Positions 1-7,283 of a stretch of DNA of 16,000 bases are shown piece after piece. The notes below the pieces were generated by a model, which saw only the letters and a list, made by a program, of their open reading frames with translations, was not told where the DNA came from and ran no database searches. Every line of letters starts with the position of its first letter. Position 1 is the stretch's first letter. The stretch is from contig JAEWEO010000005.1 in assembly GCA_023389295.1 (NCBI GenBank), positions 1 through 16,000 of the forward strand, in the 5' to 3' direction. The DNA comes from Bacillota bacterium. GTDB lineage: Bacteria > Bacillota > Clostridia > Lachnospirales > Lachnospiraceae. Both the position numbers and the translations under genes were made by a program.

Positions 1-1179
1 AATCAGTTATTGGAGACAGAGCGAATTAAGGAGCAGGAAGCAAATGAAAAGACCTCCGCCTTAAAGCTTGAATTATCCTCTTTTGAACAAAACAATCAGT
101 TCCTCTTAGAGAATTTAAAACGTGTGAAGAGGGATATCGAACGACTCTACGAAGAAGAAGCTGGGTTGAAGGCAGATATTGAGAAGGCTTATCAGGCTGT
201 TTTAGAGAAAGAGAAGACCATAGAGCAAACCGAAGGCCAAGTAAAGGCATATGAAGATTCTATCGTCGGTCTTGATAAGATAATCAAAGACAGATCCGCT
301 CAAAAAGAGAGAATTAATAGCATTCATAAGAATTTCTTTGCGAAACGAGAAGAACTTTCAAATCTAATGAATGAACTTGATAAAGAATGCTTCCGTTTAA
401 ATGGTCAGAAGGATAAATTAATGGAGCAATCCGATCTTTTGATGACTTATATGTGGGAGGAGTATGAACTCACATACACCAGTGCGCTAGATTATCCCAT
501 AGAAGAAGAAATTTCATTAGCGCAAGCAAAGAAAGCGATTGCCGAAATTAAAGGTAAGATTAAGGAACTGGGCGATGTTAATGTCAATGCCATTGAAGAT
601 TATAAAAATCTATCGGAACGTTATGAATTCTTGCAAACACAACGGGAGGATTTAATTAAGGCAGAAGCGGCTCTGTTGCAAATTATTGAAGAATTGGATA
701 CAGAAATGCGTAATCAGTTTGCTGAAAAGTTCAAGGCCATCAACGAACAATTTGACATTGTATTCAAAGAGCTCTTTGGTGGTGGTAAGGCGGATCTGGA
801 ACTAACAGAAAATGATGATATTCTTGAGGCAGGTATTCGCATCAATGCACAGCCTCCGGGCAAAAAGCTTCAGAACATGATGCAGTTATCCGGTGGTGAA
901 AAAGCATTAACAGCGATTTCTTTATTGTTTGCAATTCAGAATCTAAAACCTTCTCCCTTCTGTTTATTGGATGAGATTGAAGCAGCCCTAGATGATTCAA
1001 ATGTAAAGAGATTTGCAAAATACTTGAATAAATTAACAAAGGATACTCAGTTTATAATAATTACCCATCGTAGAGGTACTATGGCTGCTGCTGATATTTT
1101 ATATGGTATTACCATGCAGGAAAAGGGCGTATCTGCGTTAGTATCCGTTAGCTTAATTGAAAATGAATTGGATAAATAG
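1..1179 (+). CDS. smc: Chromosome partition protein SMC, C-terminal third (5' end outside window)
   Basis: SMC is the ATPase of the condensin-like SMC-ScpAB complex, which compacts and segregates the chromosome. The reading frame is open from base 1, so the gene starts upstream; about 392 residues remain of a protein that is usually near 1,180. The first half is a charged heptad-type coiled coil (the returning arm), ending in a GDVNVNAIEDY-like segment at about 574-600 that marks entry into the head. The C-terminal ATPase lobe follows: the ABC signature LSGGE at 886-900, Walker B CLLDE at 961-975 with the D-loop just after it, and the switch His in THRRGTM at about 1063-1083. It ends at TAG, 101 bp before ftsY, the usual Firmicutes partner. 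Identity is secure; only the N-terminal lobe and hinge are unseen. Confidence 0.96.
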   Translation, partial: NQLLETERIKEQEANEKTSALKLELSSFEQNNQFLLENLKRVKRDIERLYEEEAGLKADIEKAYQAVLEKEKTIEQTEGQVKAYEDSIVGLDKIIKDRSAQKERINSIHKNFFAKREELSNLMNELDKECFRLNGQKDKLMEQSDLLMTYMWEEYELTYTSALDYPIEEEISLAQAKKAIAEIKGKIKELGDVNVNAIEDYKNLSERYEFLQTQREDLIKAEAALLQIIEELDTEMRNQFAEKFKAINEQFDIVFKELFGGGKADLELTENDDILEAGIRINAQPPGKKLQNMMQLSGGEKALTAISLLFAIQNLKPSPFCLLDEIEAALDDSNVKRFAKYLNKLTKDTQFIIITHRRGTMAAADILYGITMQEKGVSALVSVSLIENELDK

Positions 1180-1280
1180 AGAGTCGTTTCCAAATCTTAT
1201 TAAGAAAGCAATGAAATAGTAATAAATAATTTGCGATTAGTTTTAGAAAAATAAAGTGTAAGTAGGTTAATGGAGGTTTT

Positions 1281-2210
1281 ATGGGAGAGAAGACAGGCTT
1301 TTTCGGAAAATTAGTACAGGGATTATCAAAAACAAGAAACAGCATTGCACATGGAATAGATGCAATCTTTAGCGGATTTTCCAGTATTGATGATGACTTT
1401 TATGAGGAACTGGAAGAACTTTTAATTATGGCAGACTTAGGCATCAATACCACAACAGCAATTATTGAGAACCTAAGAGCGAAGGTTAAGGAGAACAAAA
1501 TCAAAGATCCTGTGGAATGTAGGGCACTTCTAATTAGCAGTATGAAGGAACAAATGCAGTTAGGGGATTCTGCTTATGACTTTGAGGATCAAAAGTCCGT
1601 GGTTCTTCTAATCGGTGTTAATGGGGTTGGTAAAACAACCTCCGTTGGTAAGTTAGCAGGTCAAATGAAGGATAAGGGTAAAAAAGTTATGGTGGCTGCA
1701 GCTGATACCTTCCGAGCAGCCGCAATAGAGCAATTAACAGAGTGGGCACACAGAGCAAATGTTGAAATTATTGCACAAAAAGAAGGCTCTGATCCGGCTG
1801 CCGTAATCTTTGATGCAGTCACCGCAGCAAAAGCAAGAAATGTGGATGTGCTTCTTTGTGATACCGCAGGACGTCTTCACAATAAGAAAAATCTCATGGA
1901 GGAGCTTAAGAAAATTGATCGTGTTATCGAACGCGAATATCCTGAGGCTTATCGTGAAACACTTGTAGTCCTGGACGGAACCACCGGGCAGAATGCTTTG
2001 GCACAGGCAAAGGAATTTAATGAAGTTGCTGATATCACCGGTATTGTTTTGACAAAGTTAGATGGTACTGCAAAGGGTGGAATCGCAATTGCAATCCAAT
2101 CTGAACTTGGTATACCGGTAAAATATATTGGTATTGGCGAGAAAATTGATGATTTGCAGAAGTTTAATGCAGACGATTTTATTAATGCTTTATTTGAAAA
2201 AAATGAATAA
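1281..2210 (+). CDS. ftsY: Signal recognition particle receptor FtsY
   Basis: FtsY is the membrane-associated GTPase that docks SRP-ribosome complexes on the Sec translocon. The 309-residue protein has the Firmicutes form with a short N-terminal region and no long acidic A domain. The N domain (about 30-100) contains ELEELLIMADLG. The G domain shows G1 GVNGVGKTT (112-120), the SRP-GTPase box DTFRAAA (142-148), G3 DTAGR (194-198), G4 TKLDG (258-262) and the closing GIGEKIDDL (284-292). Start chosen: ATG at 1281 with GGAGG at 1272-1276. Its partner Ffh is encoded about 8 kb downstream, separated by unrelated genes, whereas in many Firmicutes the two are nearly adjacent. No terminator is visible after it. 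Confidence 0.97.
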   Translation: MGEKTGFFGKLVQGLSKTRNSIAHGIDAIFSGFSSIDDDFYEELEELLIMADLGINTTTAIIENLRAKVKENKIKDPVECRALLISSMKEQMQLGDSAYDFEDQKSVVLLIGVNGVGKTTSVGKLAGQMKDKGKKVMVAAADTFRAAAIEQLTEWAHRANVEIIAQKEGSDPAAVIFDAVTAAKARNVDVLLCDTAGRLHNKKNLMEELKKIDRVIEREYPEAYRETLVVLDGTTGQNALAQAKEFNEVADITGIVLTKLDGTAKGGIAIAIQSELGIPVKYIGIGEKIDDLQKFNADDFINALFEKNE

Positions 2211-2227
2211 AGGAGTAACTTTTAAAG

Positions 2228-2303
2228 CATTTCATTGATAAAATTTTGAAATGTGAATTAATATGAAACATGTGCTGATGTGGTGTCATAGCGATTAGCA
2301 CAT
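2228..2303 (+). promoter_or_regulatory. Candidate ilvA promoter with two hairpins
   Basis: A possible sigma-A promoter is TTGATA (2235-2240), 18-bp spacer, TAATAT (2259-2264), which would start transcription near 2271. Two inverted repeats lie here. CATTTCA (2228-2234) with TGAAATG (2247-2253) brackets the -35 region. ATGTGCT (2270-2276) with AGCACAT (2297-2303) would be the first thing transcribed, making a 5'-terminal stem-loop just before the GGAGG at 2308-2312. No T-run follows, so this is not a terminator, and the leader is too short for a T-box. Promoter assignment is tentative. Confidence 0.38.
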
Positions 2304-2321
2304 AGATGGAGGTTTAATACC

Positions 2322-3539
2322 ATGATGACATTAGATAAGTTTGAGGAAGCAACGGAGGCCGTCAAAAAAGTAATCCTACGCACAGAGTTGGTATATAGCG
2401 ATTATTTTTCAGAACAGTCTGGAAACAAAGTATACCTAAAACCGGAGAATATGCAGTTTACCGGTGCATATAAGGTGCGTGGTGCATACTATAAAATCAG
2501 TACATTGACCCAGGAAGAACGGGATAGAGGGCTCATTACCGCATCAGCCGGTAATCACGCACAGGGTGTCGCTTATGCAGCGAAGCTCTATCAGGCAAAA
2601 GCAATCATTGTTATGCCCTCTACTACACCATTAATAAAAGTGAACCGTACTAAAAGTTATGGTGCAGAAGTAATTTTATATGGTAATGTATATGATGAAG
2701 CTTGCCAGTATGCGATGCAATTAGCAAACGAGCATGGGTATACTTTCATCCATCCCTTTAATGATGAGGTCGTTTCGACGGGACAAGGAACAATTGCAAT
2801 GGAGATTTTTAAAGATCTGCCAACCGTTGACATTATACTTGCACCCGTTGGAGGTGGAGGCCTTCTTGCAGGTGTTGCAACCTTAGCGAAGATGTTAAAT
2901 CCCAATGTCAAGGTGATTGGAGTGGAACCTGCCGGTGCGGCCTGCATGAAGGAATCCTTAAAGCAGGGCGAGGTCCTAACCCTTTCGTCGGTGGATACCA
3001 TTGCAGATGGTACTGCAGTTAAAACTCCTGGTGATGTAGTATTCCCGTACATTCAAAAATACGTAGATGATATCATAACCATTGAGGATACAGAGTTAAT
3101 CGTTAATTTTCTAGACATCATTGAAAATCATAAAATGGTTGTTGAAAATTCCGGTTTACTAACGGTTGCCGCTCTGAAACATTTAAATTGTAAGGATAAG
3201 AAAATAGTATCCATTTTAAGTGGAGGTAATATGGATATTATTACTGTGGCTTCTGTTGTACAGCACGGATTAATTCAAAGAGGAAGAGTATTTACAGTAT
3301 CTGTTTTACTACCGGACAGACCTGGTGAGTTGGTAAACGTGGCTTCTATCATAGCAAAAGCACAAGGTAATGTCATTCGTTTGGATCATAACCAGTTTGT
3401 CAGTATCAACCGTAATAGCGCGGTGGAACTTACCATTACGATGGAAACCTTCGGCCATGAGCATAAGAAGGAGATTGTGCAAGCACTTATTGATCATGGA
3501 TACAATCCAAAACTTTGTATGCCGAATAAGCTCTATTAG
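2322..3539 (+). CDS. ilvA: Threonine ammonia-lyase (threonine dehydratase), ACT-domain form
   Basis: This PLP enzyme deaminates L-threonine to 2-oxobutanoate, the first step from threonine towards isoleucine, or a catabolic step in fermenters. It has 405 residues. The fold-type II core shows the PLP lysine in FTGAYKVRGA (Lys51), the phosphate-binding glycine loop PVGGGGLLAG (175-184) and the pyridine-nitrogen serine region LSGGN (299-303). A single C-terminal ACT domain (about 324-400, starting FTVSVLLPDRPGEL) suggests amino-acid feedback. The length matches the medium form with one ACT domain, shorter than E. coli IlvA and longer than TdcB, so biosynthetic versus catabolic use is not settled. 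ATG 2322 is preferred over ATG 2325 because GGAGG at 2308-2312 is 9 nt away. No other isoleucine gene is in the window. Confidence 0.93.
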   Translation: MMTLDKFEEATEAVKKVILRTELVYSDYFSEQSGNKVYLKPENMQFTGAYKVRGAYYKISTLTQEERDRGLITASAGNHAQGVAYAAKLYQAKAIIVMPSTTPLIKVNRTKSYGAEVILYGNVYDEACQYAMQLANEHGYTFIHPFNDEVVSTGQGTIAMEIFKDLPTVDIILAPVGGGGLLAGVATLAKMLNPNVKVIGVEPAGAACMKESLKQGEVLTLSSVDTIADGTAVKTPGDVVFPYIQKYVDDIITIEDTELIVNFLDIIENHKMVVENSGLLTVAALKHLNCKDKKIVSILSGGNMDIITVASVVQHGLIQRGRVFTVSVLLPDRPGELVNVASIIAKAQGNVIRLDHNQFVSINRNSAVELTITMETFGHEHKKEIVQALIDHGYNPKLCMPNKLY

Positions 3540-3611
3540 TCATTTGATTACATATATAGTTTTCATAAAAAATCGATAAATTTTCGTTAATTATCACTAG
3601 GTTCCAAAGTA

Positions 3612-3664
3612 TTTACAGAATATAGAGATGTTGATATAATATGAATATCTTTATATTCTGTTAT
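3612..3664 (+). promoter_or_regulatory. Near-consensus promoter embedded in a 17-bp inverted repeat
   Basis: TTTACA (3612-3617), a 17-bp spacer and TATAAT (3635-3640) match the sigma-A consensus at 11 of 12 positions. The promoter overlaps an inverted repeat with arms 3616-3632 and 3644-3660 (17 pairs if two G-U pairs are allowed) and an 11-nt loop that contains most of the -10. On the minus strand the same repeat gives ATAACA (3664-3659), 17 bp, TATTAT (3641-3636), a weaker mirror-image promoter facing ilvA. The forward transcript would start near 3647 and run towards recA; no ORF with a ribosome binding site follows before recA. Confidence 0.55.
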
Positions 3665-3858
3665 GTATGAAAGTGAAATCTAAGACTTTATCTAGTATCT
3701 ATTACATTTTATTTTCTATGGTGTTGCCTTCTGATAATCTTCACATCGCTTCATTCCAATCAATAAAACGCAAATAACTTATAAAGGATCCTAATGGGAT
3801 TATTTAAATTTATTCTATGATAAAGTGAATTTGTGTTGTAAAAGTAAGGTAATAAGTA

Positions 3859-3887
3859 TTGACAAGGTAAGTAAAATAAGTTAATAT
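3859..3887 (+). promoter_or_regulatory. recA promoter
   Basis: TTGACA (3859-3864), 17-bp spacer, TAATAT (3882-3887). The start of transcription would be near 3894, giving a leader of about 55 nt before the recA ATG and placing the LexA box directly on the early transcribed region. An alternative -10, TATGAT at 3885-3890, would need a 20-bp spacer. Confidence 0.75.
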
Positions 3888-3895
3888 GATAACAA

Positions 3896-3907
3896 GAACA
3901 TTAGTTC
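3896..3907. promoter_or_regulatory. LexA operator (SOS box) of recA
   Basis: GAACATTAGTTC is a dyad of the form GAAC-N4-GTTC, the core of the Gram-positive (Bacillus/Clostridium) LexA/DinR box, with the flanking G at 3908. It sits about 2 bp downstream of the predicted recA start point, so bound LexA would block initiation or escape. This predicts DNA-damage induction of recA. Confidence 0.85.
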
Positions 3908-3948
3908 GTATTTTGGGGAGCAGGGCTCTCATAAAAAGGAGATTAATT

Positions 3949-4974
3949 ATGGCAAAGGATGATAAAATTAGAGCATTGGAATCTGCCTTAGCGCAGATTG
4001 AAAAGCAATATGGTAAAGGCTCAGTTATGAAGCTTGGTGATACAAATGCGAATATGAATATCGAGACTGTTCCTACCGGCTCCATCAGTTTGGATGTGGC
4101 ACTTGGACTTGGCGGTGTTCCTAAGGGCAGAATTATAGAAGTTTATGGTCCAGAGTCTAGTGGTAAGACAACAGTAGCCTTACATATGGTAGCTGAGGTT
4201 CAAAAAAGAGGCGGTATCGCCGGTTTTATTGATGCAGAACATGCATTAGACCCTGTCTACGCGAAGAAAATAGGTGTAGACATTGATAATTTATATATTT
4301 CACAACCGGATAACGGAGAACAGGCCTTAGAGATTACAGAGACCATGGTACGTTCCGGTGCTGTTGATATTGTTATTATTGACTCTGTAGCTGCTTTGGT
4401 TCCTAAGGCGGAAATCGACGGCGAGATGGGTGATGCCCATGTAGGTCTTCAGGCAAGATTGATGTCTCAAGCGCTTCGTAAGTTAACAGCGGTTATCAGC
4501 AAATCAAATTGTATTGTTGTATTCATCAATCAGCTTCGTGAGAAGGTGGGTATTATGTTTGGTAATCCTGAGACTACCACAGGTGGACGTGCTTTGAAGT
4601 TCTATGCTTCCATTCGTCTTGATGTGAGAAGAATTGAATCCTTAAAGCAAGGTGGAGAAGTTGTAGGTAATAGAACCAGAATCAAGATTGTTAAGAATAA
4701 GATTGCACCACCGTTCAAAGAAGCAGAATTTGATATTATGTTCGGTAAAGGAATATCAAGAGAAGGTGATGTGCTTGATTTGGCGGCAGAATGCGGCATT
4801 ATCAATAAGAGTGGTGCATGGTATGCCTATAATGATTCTAAGATTGGTCAGGGTAGGGAGAATGCAAAGCAATTTTTAATGGAAAATCCTGAGATTTTCG
4901 CGGAGATTGAGGAACTGGTTAGAACTAGATATAACTTGAACTCTGCTAAGAATTATAACGAAGTAATAGAGTAA
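3949..4974 (+). CDS. recA: Recombinase RecA
   Basis: RecA forms ATP-dependent filaments on single-stranded DNA, drives strand exchange and triggers LexA self-cleavage. The 341-residue protein shows Walker A GPESSGKT (67-74), the catalytic Glu in DAEHALD (Glu97), Walker B VIIDS (142-146), the INQLRE segment (194-199) and the DNA-binding loop L2 GIMFGNPETTTGG (201-213). It lacks a long acidic tail and ends YNEVIE. ATG 3949 is chosen because AAAAGGAG at 3935-3942 precedes it. The upstream in-frame ATG at 3886 would place the start inside the -10 region, ahead of the predicted transcript start. It is controlled by the LexA box at 3896-3907 and followed by a terminator-like hairpin and recX. Confidence 0.98.
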   Translation: MAKDDKIRALESALAQIEKQYGKGSVMKLGDTNANMNIETVPTGSISLDVALGLGGVPKGRIIEVYGPESSGKTTVALHMVAEVQKRGGIAGFIDAEHALDPVYAKKIGVDIDNLYISQPDNGEQALEITETMVRSGAVDIVIIDSVAALVPKAEIDGEMGDAHVGLQARLMSQALRKLTAVISKSNCIVVFINQLREKVGIMFGNPETTTGGRALKFYASIRLDVRRIESLKQGGEVVGNRTRIKIVKNKIAPPFKEAEFDIMFGKGISREGDVLDLAAECGIINKSGAWYAYNDSKIGQGRENAKQFLMENPEIFAEIEELVRTRYNLNSAKNYNEVIE

Positions 4975-5008
4975 GTAATAGCAAACCAATTCACTTGTCA
5001 TGAATAAG

Positions 5009-5088
5009 GGCTATCCATTGGAGTAGTCGATATAGGTTCTTCGAAACGGACGCCTATAGAGTTACTTTTCAGTTGGATGGCCTTTTTT
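5009..5088 (+). terminator. recA terminator or recX attenuator with nested stem
   Basis: The outer stem pairs GGCTATCCA (5009-5017) with TGGATGGCC (5074-5082), one pair being G-U, and is followed by T6 (5083-5088). This is an intrinsic terminator except for its unusually large 56-nt loop. The loop holds a second stem, TATAGG (5031-5036) with CCTATA (5053-5058), enclosing a small GTTC...GAAC-type element. The recX ATG is about 50 nt downstream, so partial read-through would set recX below recA. Confidence 0.65.
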
Positions 5089-5140
5089 AATACGGACAGC
5101 GAAATTTTCTAAAATTTATTTTATTCAGTAAGGAGATCAT

Positions 5141-5746
5141 ATGCAGATAACACGTTTGGAAGAATTGGAAAAATCAAAAGTCAAAGTATATATTGACTAT
5201 GAATATGCCTTTCTGCTATATCAAAAAGATATAAAAGCATATAAACTAATAGAAGGTGATGAGATTAGTCCAATCCATTTAGAGACTATTCTAAATGATA
5301 CTGTCCTTCGAAGGGCAAAGCAAAAGGCCCTTGCTATACTTAAGTATTCGGATCGTATGGAATCTGAGTTGCGAAGGAAATTAGCAGAGGCAGATTACAA
5401 GGAAGATATCATTTCCCGGGTAATGGAATATCTTGATCAATATGGTTATCTAAATGATGAGCGAGTCATTGCCTTCTATGTGAGAGCTAAGATGAATACA
5501 AAGAGTAAGATGGTAATTCGAAATGAACTCCTTCAAAAAGGTGCAAAAAAAGAAGCTATTGATGAGGTGATGGAACAAGTTTATGAAGAAAATCAAGAGG
5601 ATGCAGAGTTAATGGCTTTAAAAAAAGCTATTGCGAAGAAAACGAAGAAACCGGAAGAACTAGACAACGAACAAAAACAAAAGTTAATAGCCTCTTTATA
5701 CCGAAAGGGTTTTGATATTAATAAAATCAAAAAATTAATGCCTTAA
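5141..5746 (+). CDS. recX: RecA regulatory protein RecX
   Basis: RecX binds the groove of RecA filaments and modulates (usually limits) RecA activity. The 201-residue protein begins with a beta-rich N-terminal segment found in Firmicutes members, then tandem three-helix RecX repeats: KQKALAILKYSDRMESELRRKL (about 65-86), the YLDQYGYLNDERVIAFYVR segment (about 116-135), KSKMVIRNELLQKGAKKEAIDEV (about 142-164) and a last repeat ending LIASLYRKGFDINKIKKLM. Length is close to the clostridial norm. Start: ATG 5141 with AAGGAG at 5130-5135. Its position directly after recA supports the call. Confidence 0.92.
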   Translation: MQITRLEELEKSKVKVYIDYEYAFLLYQKDIKAYKLIEGDEISPIHLETILNDTVLRRAKQKALAILKYSDRMESELRRKLAEADYKEDIISRVMEYLDQYGYLNDERVIAFYVRAKMNTKSKMVIRNELLQKGAKKEAIDEVMEQVYEENQEDAELMALKKAIAKKTKKPEELDNEQKQKLIASLYRKGFDINKIKKLMP

Positions 5747-5753
5747 TTTCTCC

Positions 5754-5777
5754 TTGCCTTTTTTAGGCAAATATAAT
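5754..5777 (+). promoter_or_regulatory. Small hairpin and possible -10 upstream of the carboxyltransferase operon
   Basis: TTGCCT (5754-5759) and AGGCAA (5765-5770) form a 6-bp hairpin with a T5 loop just after the recX stop; with no T-run behind it, it would be a poor terminator. TATAAT (5772-5777) is a perfect -10 hexamer, but no good -35 lies 16-18 bp upstream. This is the likeliest region for the operon promoter, though the evidence is weak. Confidence 0.25.
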
Positions 5778-5839
5778 ACAATTAAAATTGGCAGAGAATT
5801 GATTTTATAAATTAACTATAGAAAAATGGAGGGCTGAAA

Positions 5840-7270
5840 ATGAGCAGTACAGCACAACTGTCAGCAAGAGAAAGAATTATTTCTTTGCTTGACGACAATA
5901 GTTTTGTTGAAGTCGGCGCTTTCGTTACAAAAAGAAGTACAGACTTTAATTTGCAGCAGAAAGAAGCACCTGCTGACGGCGTAATTACCGGCTATGGTGT
6001 TATTGATGGTAGTCTTGTTTATGTTTATAGTCAGGATGCATCATCAATGGGTGGTTCAATTGGCGAAATGCACGCGAAAAAAATAACACATCTTTATGAT
6101 TTGGCACTTAAAGTAGGAGCCCCTGTCATAGGACTGATTGATTCCACAGGTCTTAGATTACAGGAAGCAACCGATGCGTTAAACGGCTTTGGAGAGATTT
6201 ACCTGAAGAAGACCTTAGCTTCCGGTGTTATCCCTCAGATTACTGCAGTATTTGGCAGTTGCGGTGGCGGTTTAGCGGTTCTTACTTCTTTAAGTGATTT
6301 TTCTTTTATGGAAAGAAATAATGCAAGATTATTTGTAAATTCTCCGAACTCTTTACTAAACAATAATAAAGAGAAATGTGATACAGCGCAGGCTGCCTTT
6401 CAATCAGAAGCAGGAGTAGTAGATTATGTAGGTGATACAGAAGCAGATGTACTTTTGCAAATCCGCAATTTAATTACTATCTTACCCTCCAACAATGAAG
6501 ACAATGCATCGTATGACGAGTGTACCGATGATTTAAACCGTTTACTTCCAACTTTTGAGGTAAATGATACATTAAAAGCCCTTAGTGATATTTCAGACAA
6601 TAATTTTTTCTTTGAAATAAAAAAGGATTACGCAAAGGAAATGGTAACTGGTTTTATCCGCTTGAATGGTATGACCGTGGGAGCAGTTGCAAACCGTACA
6701 CAAGTAACGAACTCTGACGGTGAGGTAACCCAGAACTTTGACGGCACCTTAACAACAGCAGGATGCTATAAAGCACAGAACTTTGTTAATTTCTGTGATG
6801 CCTTTGATATTCCAATATTAACACTAACAAATGTAAATGGGTACAGAGCAACCATGGATGAGGAGAAGAACATAGCAATTGCCTCTGCTAAATTAACCCA
6901 TGCCTTTGCTAACGCAACCGTACCTAAAGTGAACGTAATTATTGGAAAAGCTTATGGAACAGCATATGTTACAATGAATTCAAAACACATCGGTGCAGAC
7001 TTAGTTTATGCACTTCCTAGTGCCAAAATCGGTATGATGGAACCTGATTTAGCTGCCCAAATTATGTTTGACAAAGAATCACTTAATGTCCAGAAGGAAA
7101 AAGCCTCCGAATATGCATCATTACAATCCAGTGCAGAAGCTGCTGCTAGAAGAGGTTATGTAGATAACATTATCGAACCGGAAACCGTACGTAAGCATGT
7201 CATTTATTCTTTCGAGATGCTGTTTACGAAAAGAGAGACCCGCCCTGCCAAAAAGCATGGTACCAAATAA
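5840..7270 (+). CDS. Acyl-CoA carboxyltransferase (transcarboxylase 12S / MmdA / PccB family), divergent
   Basis: Family members move a carboxyl group between carboxybiotin and an acyl-CoA (propionyl-, acetyl- or similar). The 476-residue protein has two crotonase-like lobes. N lobe: ARERIISLLDD (9-19), DGVITGYGVIDG (46-57), SQDASSMGGSIGEMHAKK (64-81), GLIDSTGLRLQEA (98-110), LASGVIPQITAVFGSCGGG (126-144). C lobe: MVTGFIRLNGMTVGAVANR (268-286), ANATVPKVNVIIGKAYGTAY (357-376), SKHIGAD (381-387). Several usually invariant motifs differ: the second-lobe AYGGAY is AYGTAY, the DVPGF-type motif is NVNGY, and the N-lobe DSGGAR-type motif is DSTGLR. Substrate therefore cannot be inferred. GGAGGG at 5828-5833 fixes the start. 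First gene of a four-gene operon with OadG-, carrier- and 5S-like proteins. Confidence 0.88.
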   Translation: MSSTAQLSARERIISLLDDNSFVEVGAFVTKRSTDFNLQQKEAPADGVITGYGVIDGSLVYVYSQDASSMGGSIGEMHAKKITHLYDLALKVGAPVIGLIDSTGLRLQEATDALNGFGEIYLKKTLASGVIPQITAVFGSCGGGLAVLTSLSDFSFMERNNARLFVNSPNSLLNNNKEKCDTAQAAFQSEAGVVDYVGDTEADVLLQIRNLITILPSNNEDNASYDECTDDLNRLLPTFEVNDTLKALSDISDNNFFFEIKKDYAKEMVTGFIRLNGMTVGAVANRTQVTNSDGEVTQNFDGTLTTAGCYKAQNFVNFCDAFDIPILTLTNVNGYRATMDEEKNIAIASAKLTHAFANATVPKVNVIIGKAYGTAYVTMNSKHIGADLVYALPSAKIGMMEPDLAAQIMFDKESLNVQKEKASEYASLQSSAEAAARRGYVDNIIEPETVRKHVIYSFEMLFTKRETRPAKKHGTK

Positions 7271-7283
7271 ATGAGGTGAAGTT

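Larger units (their letters stand above)
3540..3948. other. 409-bp gene-free stretch between ilvA and recA
   Basis: No convincing coding region is present. The longest forward ATG frame I noticed (at about 3718) gives only about 19 codons without a ribosome binding site. The stretch holds an 11/12-consensus promoter inside a long inverted repeat (3612-3664), the recA promoter (3859-3887) and a LexA box (3896-3907), listed separately. No clear terminator for ilvA is visible. Bases from about 3665 to 3858 are A+T-rich; I see no structure or function in them beyond being a possible long leader of recA or a small RNA. Confidence 0.6.

Noticed and set aside
2211..2321. T-box or leader-peptide attenuator for ilvA
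   Set aside because: The leader is only about 50 nt from the predicted start, with no T-box sequence, no terminator and no branched-chain-rich short ORF.
2657..3052. 131-codon minus-strand frame inside ilvA
   Set aside because: Shadow of a well-conserved enzyme gene, with no start signal or recognisable protein.
3718..3777. Short ORF downstream of the promoter at 3612
   Set aside because: About 19 codons, no ribosome binding site, no recognisable features.
3886..3948. Longer recA start at ATG 3886
   Set aside because: It lies in the -10 region, upstream of the predicted transcript start and over the LexA box; ATG 3949 has a proper ribosome binding site and gives the normal RecA N-terminus.
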